From NCBI GenBank assembly GCA_015233155.1, contig JADFYG010000001.1:204320-268319 (forward strand): DNA of 64,000 bases. Reading direction: 5' to 3'. The stretch is from Candidatus Rifleibacteriota bacterium. GTDB lineage: Bacteria; Muiribacteriota; Ozemobacteria; Ozemobacterales; Ozemobacteraceae. Position 1 is the stretch's first letter; every line of letters begins with the position of its first letter. The notes beneath the pieces were generated by a model, which searched no databases, had not been told where the DNA came from, and saw only the letters and a list, made by a program, of their open reading frames with translations. The position numbers and the translations under genes are program-made. This document shows positions 28,613-35,162 of this stretch, piece by piece.

Positions 28613-28688
28613 TCACTTCATCAAAATCTGTTCTCTCTATCCGAAGCAGTTTCGCGGCTTTATCTATGGAAAATTCAGTCGTTTTCAT
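28613..28688 (-). pseudogene. N-terminal fragment of TPR gene (copy B)
   Basis: This encodes about the first 25 residues of the TPR protein (MKTTEFSIDKAAKLLRIE...), with the same ribosome site, and then runs into unrelated DNA at 28613. It shows that copy B once continued into the TPR gene and was cut at this point by the rearrangement that placed the zeta-like module here. Confidence 0.85.
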
Positions 28689-28782
28689 TGATTCGCTCCT
28701 TGTTTCAAAATAGAAGTCAGGCAAGAATCGCATGAATCAGGAGTCGCTCTTATTCAAAATTCATACCCATCCGAAAACTGCA

Positions 28783-29517
28783 CTATCGCCTTTTTCTCCA
28801 ACCGGGTGTCGGACCATTGTTTTCAAAGTAAATCATCGTAATATCGCCATCTGCAGGCGGGGCTGGCGGCATTCCAGGTACAATAAGCTGCCTCAGGATA
28901 TCGAAGAGTGAATAGTGCTCGAACAGGTCCAGCTGGATGATGGATTCGACGTGCTTCGTCCCGGAAACGTATTTAAATGGTATTTCGACCATAGTGTAGT
29001 TGTAACCGCAACTCGGATTAGTATCTCTGAGCGTAATTTGTATAAACAGGTTGTAGTCCCTCTCGGCCTGTTCCTTGTCCAGGTAGGCCGTGTGCGGATA
29101 AAGGTATGTTCCGTCACCGTGATATGACTCGTAGAGGTCTTCAAACAAGATCAAATAGAACGTCCTCATCTCATCCGGATGCTCTGTCAGGAATGGTCGC
29201 GTGTCAGGCCAGGTCTCAGCCAGAGGTATTTTTTGCGTTGGGTCGAAGGGAGGCGATGGTGGCAGTGGCGGGAGCTCCGGTGCCTGATCCGGCGGGGAAG
29301 GAATTCCCCGGGCAGCGAGAGTGTCGGGTGTGATGGGGTCGGCGCGGAATGTGCCGAAGGCCATCTGATGGAACTGGTCCCATTCACGGCTTCCGTGCTG
29401 GAAGAATGTCCATTCGTCGGTACTCCACCGAAAGACTCCCTTTGTCCCCCATTCGCCGACGAACGCAACGATCACGTCGTCATGGGTCTCAAACAGTTTG
29501 ATTGGCTGATTATTCAT
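28783..29517 (-). CDS. Hypothetical protein, first large gene of the cREC/vWA operon
   Basis: The 244-residue product is of unrecognised family. The N-terminal part (VAFVGEWGTKGVFRWSTDEWTFF, written here in pieces: VAFVGEWGTKG, VFRWSTDEW) looks like a beta-rich domain. A Pro-rich linker (about residues 73-95) follows, and then an alpha/beta domain with FYLILFEDLYESY and LDLFEHYSLFDIL. It has no signal peptide and is likely cytoplasmic. Its ATG overlaps the stop of the small basic gene (ATGA) and it lies next to the TPR gene start, so it belongs to the operon leading to the vWA-like and cREC genes. A partly deleted second copy lies at 26822-27026. Confidence 0.68.
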   Translation of the reverse strand: MNNQPIKLFETHDDVIVAFVGEWGTKGVFRWSTDEWTFFQHGSREWDQFHQMAFGTFRADPITPDTLAARGIPSPPDQAPELPPLPPSPPFDPTQKIPLAETWPDTRPFLTEHPDEMRTFYLILFEDLYESYHGDGTYLYPHTAYLDKEQAERDYNLFIQITLRDTNPSCGYNYTMVEIPFKYVSGTKHVESIIQLDLFEHYSLFDILRQLIVPGMPPAPPADGDITMIYFENNGPTPGWRKRR

Positions 29518-29702
29518 GACATATCTCCTTCTCCTTCACTCGTTATCGATTTCTTGTTTGACTTCCTTGTCGATTTTGTCTGTTTATTTCGTCTTGCTTT
29601 TCGTTTTGCTTGCGGTCTTGCTTTCAGGACTTTTTGGAAACTTTCATCTGACACTTTTTTTGAATGCACAGTTATTGTTTGACGATCGGGGCCCGGTATC
29701 AT
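29514..29702 (-). CDS. Small basic hypothetical protein
   Basis: This 62-residue product is extremely rich in Lys and Arg in its second half (ARPQAKRKARRNKQTKS). AAAGG lies five bases before the ATG, and the stop overlaps the ATG of the 244-aa gene (ATGA), an arrangement that suggests real translation and coupling. It could bind nucleic acid or simply be a leader ORF. The region is lost from copy A. Low-complexity composition makes the coding call uncertain. Confidence 0.45.
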   Translation of the reverse strand: MIPGPDRQTITVHSKKVSDESFQKVLKARPQAKRKARRNKQTKSTRKSNKKSITSEGEGDMS

Positions 29703-29762
29703 ATAAACCTTTTGCTAGCGCTTGTCGTTTGATGTCAGCAGTTTTCAACGTTCTGGAAAAAT

Positions 29763-29803
29763 CTCCGCAGCCCCGTCACAGGGGCTGTGGCTTGGCTGCG
29801 GAG
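29763..29803. other. Conserved hairpin upstream of the operon (copy B)
   Basis: The arms CTCCGCAGCC (29763-29772) and GGCTGCGGAG (29794-29803) enclose 21 bases. The same element is in copy A (27081-27090 with 27112-27121) with one change that turns a C-G pair into a wobble on one strand, so pairing is retained. It may be an RNA leader element or part of a mobile repeat. Confidence 0.5.
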
Positions 29804-30071
29804 TGAAAGGAAGGGGATTGCATCGCCTTCATAATTACATAAACCTGGGGAAATCGAGAGAAGAAACATCTTTTTTTGGCATTCTTTATTGGGTCGACTC
29901 TGGCCGCCCTTTGGTATCTCAACCCCTTGGAAATTGAAGCCAATAAGGCCATGTCCATCGGGATCCGTTGCCCAAATTCAGAGAGTGGTATTTTTCCTGA
30001 GAGGAGTGCTGATCCAAATTTCAGAAATATTATATTACGAAATGCCCTCACACTCTGAAATTATTCCCCGA

Positions 30072-30099
30072 GGTATCTGAGCAAAAGAGCTCAGATGCC
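30072..30099. terminator. Hairpin after the DUF2442 gene
   Basis: An 11-bp stem (30072-30082 with 30089-30099, one T-G wobble) with the six-base loop AAAAGA lies nine bases beyond the minus-strand stop at 30108. There is no clear T-tract on either strand, so it is a probable but not classic terminator, or a small REP-like repeat. Confidence 0.5.
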
Positions 30100-30107
30100 G
30101 CATGGCC

Positions 30108-30572
30108 TTACGCCGCCTTTTTCCGGTGTTTAATATTGTGTTTCTGCTGGCATTCCCATCCTATGCAAGCCAGCCAGACGTGTCGAGGAATGGGTTTTTG
30201 CGCCGTTCTGTAATAGCTCACCATACGGCGACTCATCCCCAGGACTTCAGAAGCGGTTGTCAGCGATAAATTGTGATTTCGCATCCATGCGTCCAGCATC
30301 TCGTGACTTGGCTCTCCTGCTTGTTCCTTTGCCCACGCATAAACGTTATCTTCTCCGAATTCAGAGTCTATCCATTCGATTGAACCTCCCCATTCGGCAA
30401 TGTGAACAGTTTTGAAAACCACGGGATCAAGAATGGAACTTAGAGCCTGATGTTTTCGTATGCGACTTTCGACATCCACGATCAAGGTTTCTCCGGTCGT
30501 CCAGGTAGTTGAAAGCCGGTAAGGCTCAAGAGCCTCAACTGCCGTGAGCTTCGGGAAAAAATACTGATTCAT
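30108..30572 (-). CDS. DUF2442 protein with C-terminal HTH
   Basis: The 154-residue protein has a DUF2442 domain in its first 75 residues (GETLIVDVES, LDPVVFKTVHIAEWGGSIEW) and an XRE-like helix-turn-helix in the second half (SLTTASEVLGMSRRMVSYYRT). DUF2442 proteins are frequently paired with DUF4160 proteins in what are predicted toxin-antitoxin-like modules; the mode of action is not established. The start at 30572 overlaps the stop of the DUF4160-like gene (ATGA), so the pair is coupled. The HTH suggests this member is the DNA-binding regulator. Confidence 0.72.
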   Translation of the reverse strand: MNQYFFPKLTAVEALEPYRLSTTWTTGETLIVDVESRIRKHQALSSILDPVVFKTVHIAEWGGSIEWIDSEFGEDNVYAWAKEQAGEPSHEMLDAWMRNHNLSLTTASEVLGMSRRMVSYYRTAQKPIPRHVWLACIGWECQQKHNIKHRKKAA

Positions 30573-30694
30573 TCGTGCCATTTTTTCCATTCCTCCATCA
30601 GGAAACTTCTGTTTTTCGCAATCCATTCGAGTGCCTCAGCCATTTCCCGCACCGAAACCGGACCAATCATTTTCCCATTTTCAATTTCAACCAT
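30569..30694 (-). CDS. Short DUF4160-like protein
   Basis: A 41-residue product (MVEIENGKMIGPVSVREMAEA and on to EEWKKWHE) resembles the second half of DUF4160 proteins, which are normally about 80 residues. The first half is missing; its place is taken by the 3' end of the methyltransferase-HNH-S24 gene, with which it overlaps by eight bases. It is coupled to the DUF2442 gene downstream. It may be a truncated remnant kept as a translational bridge, or a minimal functional form. Confidence 0.55.
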   Translation of the reverse strand: MVEIENGKMIGPVSVREMAEALEWIAKNRSFLMEEWKKWHE

Positions 30695-33008
30695 GTTGTC
30701 CCGATTCCCCGGAAACCTTCCCAATAAAAATACCAAGAATGGGAAACGCCATTTCATATTTTGGAATTGATATGGGCTTGTATTCTGGGTTATCTGATTC
30801 GAAAAGCCAGTTTTCTGACTGAGCTCGAAACCGCTTTATGGCGTATTCGCCGGTGTCAGAACCCGCAGAGAAACTTGCCGCCAGAACTATTTCACCATCT
30901 TTCCCGGGTGAGCGATGGTATTCGAAAACAAGAAGTTCACCAATCTGGAAAAGCGGTTCCATGGAGCCACCAGCGACTCGAACGACAAAACGCCTGGGCC
31001 GGCACATTCCTGACGGCACTTCTATCCATTCAAGATCGTCATTATGATCCAGGTTTCCGGTTTGGAACCCATCGAAAAAAGGGCCCGCAGCCACGTCGGC
31101 AACCAGCGGCAGGAATTGTTCGAAAGCCTGGGATGCGACTTCCGAATACCGGAAAATACGAGCGGGTATTTTGGGTAGGCTGGCTTTATCCGATTTTAGC
31201 GATGCTAAATGGGTAAAAGAAGGCGGTTCAACAGTTTCAGCTTCATCAGACAAATTCACCGATTCCATATCAATATCAATGGGCGACTGACCAAATTGCC
31301 ACCGCTCAACCCCACGCTGAAGAGCAACGAGTTCAACCACCTCATACAACGAAGCCAGCGCCTGCTTTTCCCAGGCGTCTCTCTTAAACCGGCCGCCCAG
31401 AAGAGTGCGGTTCATTTCAGATTGGAATCGCTGCGGATAAGCTTTCATTGCCGATTGCCAATAATACACCACACGCTCCTCACTGGAACAAAGAGTCGCG
31501 CGGCTGACCATCTTGTCACGCTTGCGGTTGTTCACCTTCGGGGATGCTGGAAGTAGGTTCCACAGATCATTGTTGTGCCACAAAGAAAATGGAATGACAT
31601 GATCAACATCAAAACGCTTATGACTCAGCGTCTGATTGCTCCAGACGCAACTCAAATTTGGCAACCCGGTATAAATAGCCTTGATCTCGCTAACACTTCG
31701 TTCGGTTTCAGGGCAGATAATCAAACACGCCAGAATGTCAGAAATCGCGATCGTCTTTTTGGCAAACTCATAACTCAGCTCGGCCCAGCGAAGAATGATC
31801 GCTTGTTCAATCCAGTGTCCGATGAGGATCATTTCCCGCCAAAGACTGGCTGGAAAATATATTCGCCCGAAAGTAGAAAGCAAATCGATCGGCGCTACAA
31901 ATCGCTTAGGGTTGCGCCAATGTTGATGTTCAAAAACTTTTCCACCATTCCGCATCGCCCCACCGGAATAGACAATCGGCCCTTTGATGATGGTCAGGGA
32001 AATCTCGTTCAACACCTGGGTTAACAGCGTTGCTTGCTGCTCAGATAGCTTTCCGTTTTGGTAAGCGGCGTGAAAGGCATCAAATCCGCCAACATTTTTG
32101 AAAAGGCCGATTAACTGCTCAAGAGAAGAGCGAAATGCCAACGATTTGGCCCGAATGCCATAATGCAATTCCGGCAGAGAGAAACTCGCTTCGAAAATCG
32201 GCCAGTAATAATACAACCACTTTTCTGTGACCAAACCCAGAGGCAAACTGACCCGATCATCAGAGTGCCATTGAACGTGCTGATATGCAGTCTGAGCTAT
32301 TTCGCACAAACCCCGGAGAAGGGCCAGCTTATAAGTTGTTCTTTTGTTGTCACGGTTAATGATCGATTCAATCTGATCAATCGGTCGGACACCCAGATCC
32401 CCATCAAAAGCCAATACCAGGGTATTCCATATAAAATCCCGGTTCAACCCGTCCGAGTTTTGGTCCTTTGCAAGCAGGCGAAAGCCTATTCGCTCAAACA
32501 ATAATTGAACTTCTGCCGGCTCGCGGTTTACAAATAATCGCGCATCACTCGAATCGGCCGGGCGACCAGTGCAGAATGAACAAACAAAAATCCCTTTATC
32601 GCTGAGTAAAGTTCTGATTTGACAGGCAAAATGGAAAAGTTCCTGATCGGGGACATGCATGAGAACAGCGACCGCAACCACGGCATCAAATCGCCGCGTC
32701 AGCAATTCATGCTTTTCCGGCAAGGGAAAGCCCGCGTTTATAAACTCCGGTCCGGGAGTATCGCATGATGTCGCTTCCTGCGCCCGGGTTATCATCTCGG
32801 CGCTGGCATCGGTGGCAGTAACGCAACAGCCCAGCGATTGCATAAAACGAGCGTCCCGACCTGACCCACAGCCGATCTCAAGAATGGTCATTCCGGAATT
32901 TAACCGGCGCCGCAATATTTGCTGCAAATGCGCGACATCCGCGCCCTGGTAACGCTCAACCAGGAGCGAAGCATTCTGTTCGTAGTAATTAAGTGTGTTT
33001 AAATCCAT
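30687..33008 (-). CDS. Fusion of SAM methyltransferase, HNH nuclease and S24 LexA-like peptidase
   Basis: A single 773-residue frame joins three modules. Residues about 33-203 form a class I SAM methyltransferase (motif I ILEIGCGSGRDARF) of small-molecule/protein type, since no DNA-methylase NPPY/DPPY motif is seen. A mainly helical region (about 215-450) leads to an HNH nuclease with FDVDHVIPFSLW (Asp469, His470), NLLP and VNNRKRDK. Residues 617-773 are an S24 peptidase: probable self-cleavage bond AAG (641/642), GGSMEP with Ser682, and YAIKRF with Lys725. ATG 33008 is preferred over a TTG seven codons earlier. Downstream it overlaps the DUF4160-like gene. It looks like a self-cleaving, damage-responsive effector; function is inferred only. 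Confidence 0.82.
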   Translation of the reverse strand: MDLNTLNYYEQNASLLVERYQGADVAHLQQILRRRLNSGMTILEIGCGSGRDARFMQSLGCCVTATDASAEMITRAQEATSCDTPGPEFINAGFPLPEKHELLTRRFDAVVAVAVLMHVPDQELFHFACQIRTLLSDKGIFVCSFCTGRPADSSDARLFVNREPAEVQLLFERIGFRLLAKDQNSDGLNRDFIWNTLVLAFDGDLGVRPIDQIESIINRDNKRTTYKLALLRGLCEIAQTAYQHVQWHSDDRVSLPLGLVTEKWLYYYWPIFEASFSLPELHYGIRAKSLAFRSSLEQLIGLFKNVGGFDAFHAAYQNGKLSEQQATLLTQVLNEISLTIIKGPIVYSGGAMRNGGKVFEHQHWRNPKRFVAPIDLLSTFGRIYFPASLWREMILIGHWIEQAIILRWAELSYEFAKKTIAISDILACLIICPETERSVSEIKAIYTGLPNLSCVWSNQTLSHKRFDVDHVIPFSLWHNNDLWNLLPASPKVNNRKRDKMVSRATLCSSEERVVYYWQSAMKAYPQRFQSEMNRTLLGGRFKRDAWEKQALASLYEVVELVALQRGVERWQFGQSPIDIDMESVNLSDEAETVEPPSFTHLASLKSDKASLPKIPARIFRYSEVASQAFEQFLPLVADVAAGPFFDGFQTGNLDHNDDLEWIEVPSGMCRPRRFVVRVAGGSMEPLFQIGELLVFEYHRSPGKDGEIVLAASFSAGSDTGEYAIKRFRAQSENWLFESDNPEYKPISIPKYEMAFPILGIFIGKVSGESGQHG

Positions 33009-33074
33009 GCAATAGCAATTTGCACTCAACTTCGTGCGCGAGTATTTGCCTTCTCCCGCTGTCAGCTGATTATT

Positions 33075-33101
33075 TCAAATTAGTTGAGGTATTCTGATCA
33101 T
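33075..33101 (-). other. Possible 8-codon leader ORF
   Basis: AGGAGG (33109-33114) lies seven bases before an ATG that opens an 8-codon frame (MIRIPQLI) ending in TGA, 66 bases upstream of the large fusion gene, which itself has a weak ribosome site. The arrangement suggests a translated leader controlling the effector, but so short a frame could be chance. Confidence 0.35.
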
Positions 33102-33202
33102 GGCGGTACCTCCTGAAAATAGCCCGAGATTCTACTGTCACTCATACTGAAGCGAATGTTTTGGCGCAGAATAGCGGCTTTTTCCAGGGTTTGTAAATTG
33201 GT

Positions 33203-33976
33203 TCAGGCATTTTCATTGGAGTGGAAACCTAGCAAACGCGCAGTTTCAGCATTGTCCTTGGGATGGAAGCCCAACAGGCGCTCAGTTTCAGCCAGATCGA
33301 ACACTCCGTGCTCGTTTCGGCTGACTGCGAATGCAGCCAGAAAATCGGTCTCGACTTCCAGGGCGCGACTGAAGGCTTCCACCAGATCTCTATGGCTGCA
33401 GTAAACCGCCCGCATATACCCCCCCCAATATTTCGAAGGATCATCATCAGGGACCGTCCATCCGATCCTCAGAGCAACAAAGGAGACTCCGAGATAGGAC
33501 AGATGACGGCCCACGGATTCCCCATAAACCTTGGACTCGCCATACAGGCATTCCGGGGTTGGGGGACGGTCTAGCGTAATAAGTGGTTCCGATCGATTCC
33601 GGAGAACCTTCCCGATGTCTCCCTCATGATAGAAATTTGAACTGGCAAACACAATTCGGCGTACTCCGGCCCGACGGGCTTCCTCGCAGGTCAGACTGAA
33701 GGCAAGAAAGTTATTTTGCATCGTCGAGGCGCGGGGAGCCCCAGGACTCGGGTCGCCCACAAGGTGAATCAGGGAATCCAAGCCCTCGAAGGCTCCGGTT
33801 AAAGCTTGCCGATCCGCGCAGTTCAACACCTTCACCTTGGCACCGTCAGGGTGCGATGCCAAGGGTTGCCGGTCGAACAATGTGAGATCATAGTTCGCCG
33901 CAAGCCCCCTGACCAGTGTCGTGCCGACATTACCACCCGCCCCAGTTATACCGACCTGCCTGCGCGTATTGCTCAT
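33203..33976 (-). CDS. NAD-dependent sugar epimerase/dehydratase family protein (uronate dehydrogenase-like)
   Basis: The 257-residue protein is an extended short-chain dehydrogenase. Seen are the NAD-binding GITGAGGNVGTTLVRGL, DRQPL, LIHLVGD, IVFASSNFYHEG and the active-site YGESKVYGE (YxxxK). The overall pattern is closest to uronate dehydrogenases, which oxidise hexuronic acids to aldarolactones. The ATG at 33976 has GAGAGG upstream; an upstream in-frame extension is discarded because homology starts here. Oddly, the last 28 residues are a 14-residue unit in duplicate. It lies upstream of and on the same strand as the fusion effector but with about 190 bases between them. Confidence 0.78.
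   Translation of the reverse strand: MSNTRRQVGITGAGGNVGTTLVRGLAANYDLTLFDRQPLASHPDGAKVKVLNCADRQALTGAFEGLDSLIHLVGDPSPGAPRASTMQNNFLAFSLTCEEARRAGVRRIVFASSNFYHEGDIGKVLRNRSEPLITLDRPPTPECLYGESKVYGESVGRHLSYLGVSFVALRIGWTVPDDDPSKYWGGYMRAVYCSHRDLVEAFSRALEVETDFLAAFAVSRNEHGVFDLAETERLLGFHPKDNAETARLLGFHSNENA
33209..33292 (-). repeat. 42-bp tandem duplication at the 3' end of the epimerase gene
   Basis: Two in-frame 42-bp units encode AETERLLGFHPKDN and AETARLLGFHSNEN. The first matches the normal C-terminal LGxxPxDxAE segment of the family; the second is a diverged copy placed before the stop. Confidence 0.85.
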
Positions 33977-34371
33977 CTTTGCCTCTCTCTTAATAATTTT
34001 TTTTCCCACTGGAACTTCATGCTCTTTTTGTAATAGCCCAGAAAGAGGATATAACGCAAGTCGGCATGACACGGGGTAGGGCCATTTAATTCTCACCAGG
34101 GCGTAACCGCCGAAGCTGTGAAAAAATGGCCCTTCGAGAAAATCAGGTTAGCATTATTTATGAAAACAAGGTCAGGGAAGTTCGCGGAAGGACAGTAGCG
34201 AAGCTGTCCGAAATGGTCTGAGACCGAACCCGAAGTCTTGTCAGCAACCATTAATGACGAAAAGGGTCTGTGGATGCCTTTGATAACGGCGATTTAGCCG
34301 ATGGCCAAACGACGAGTAATTTCTCATTTTTTTCACTCATAACAAAAACTCCCAGTAACAAAAACTCCCCC
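33977..34371. other. Intergenic region with possible structured RNA and direct repeat
   Basis: No ORF is supported here. At 34180-34229 complementary arms could form a small three-way junction: GTTC/GAAC (34180-34183 with 34226-34229) closes GGACAG/CTGTCC (34190-34195 with 34204-34209) and GGTC/GACC (34215-34218 with 34222-34225). At 34341-34370 the sequence AACAAAAACTCCC occurs twice, 16 bases apart, just before the -35 box of the next promoter, a plausible activator site. Confidence 0.4.
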
Positions 34372-34400
34372 TTGTCATTCATAACCGGGGTTGGTATCCT
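34372..34400 (+). promoter_or_regulatory. Promoter of the FecR/CHASE2/CHAT/rhomboid run
   Basis: TTGTCA (34372-34377) and TATCCT (34395-34400) are 17 bases apart, about 60 bases before the first gene. The whole segment, including the spacer CGGGG-TGG, recurs almost unchanged at 51709-51737. Confidence 0.65.
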
Positions 34401-34460
34401 GAAACCGAAAATACAAGGTTTTTTGCACAATGAAAATTCCTGAAAAAGAGGAGTCTTACG

Positions 34461-35141
34461 ATGAGAATATCGCTCACAAAAAAAGTGGTTTTGTCGTTTT
34501 TGATTTGCTGCTGTTGCCTCATGCTAACAAGCGCTCAAGCGGACGAAAAAGATAATGCCGTTTTTAAAGTCATAAAAATAGATGGAGGCGTTCTCCATCT
34601 CATTGACGGGAAAGATCCGGTTCCGGTTAAAACAGGAGAGGAAATTTCCGGGGGAAAATTGGTTACCCTCGAAGATGGAACTGTTAAATTCACCTTTCCA
34701 GGTGGAAAAGAGAGCGTTCTGGAAAGTAATTCCATGATGGAATTAGTAAAAGGGGTTGATTCCGTAGCCGATGCCTGTGCGGCTGTTGGAGCGGTTCGGG
34801 AGCCAACCCTGGTCTTCCTGCAACCTGATGGAAAGAAGAAACTTGCTGCCGCAAAACCTTTTCAGATGATCATCGGGATCAATATGAACTCAGAACATTT
34901 CAGGAATATCGCTACGCTTTCCATCAAACTGGTGAGTGATGAAGACAGTTCCGGAAAGACCATTGCACAGCTTTCCCTTCCCAAAGAAGTGAAGACTCCA
35001 TCCGATAAGCCCTGGTACCGATCTTATAAGGTTGAGGTCGTTCAGAAAATCAAAGCCGGGGACTACGAATGCGTCATAGAGACAGTTGAGAATCCTGTTG
35101 GAAAAAAGGTTAAGCCTTCGCTTCCGCTTACCTTCGAATAG
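34461..35141 (+). CDS. Exported FecR-like protein
   Basis: The 226-residue protein has a signal peptide (LSFLICCCCLMLTSAQA, about residues 11-27; the run of cysteines is unusual). A FecR-like beta domain follows (VKTGEEISGGKLVTLEDGTVK, split as VKTGEEISGG and VTLEDGTVKFTFPGG), and then a second beta-rich domain of unknown type. FecR-like domains sit in the periplasm and often occur next to CHASE2 cyclases and CHAT proteases. It is the first gene after the promoter at 34372-34400 and lies 21 bases before the cyclase gene, so it is probably a periplasmic input or regulator of this module. Confidence 0.72.
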   Translation: MRISLTKKVVLSFLICCCCLMLTSAQADEKDNAVFKVIKIDGGVLHLIDGKDPVPVKTGEEISGGKLVTLEDGTVKFTFPGGKESVLESNSMMELVKGVDSVADACAAVGAVREPTLVFLQPDGKKKLAAAKPFQMIIGINMNSEHFRNIATLSIKLVSDEDSSGKTIAQLSLPKEVKTPSDKPWYRSYKVEVVQKIKAGDYECVIETVENPVGKKVKPSLPLTFE

Positions 35142-35162
35142 TTTTATACACAGGATTTTCTG

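Larger units (their letters stand above)
28613..29982. repeat. Direct repeat copy B (full length)
   Basis: This is the undeleted version of copy A. It carries the start of the TPR gene, the intact 244-aa gene, the small basic gene and an upstream hairpin. Homology ends abruptly at about 28613 and 29982. The pair A/B flanks the zeta-like module and offers about 375 and 270 bp of near-identical sequence for recombination. Confidence 0.9.

Noticed and set aside
23928..34371. Classic tRNA-integrated island with att repeats
   Set aside because: The tRNA gene is intact, but I found neither an integrase nor a repeat of its 3' end.
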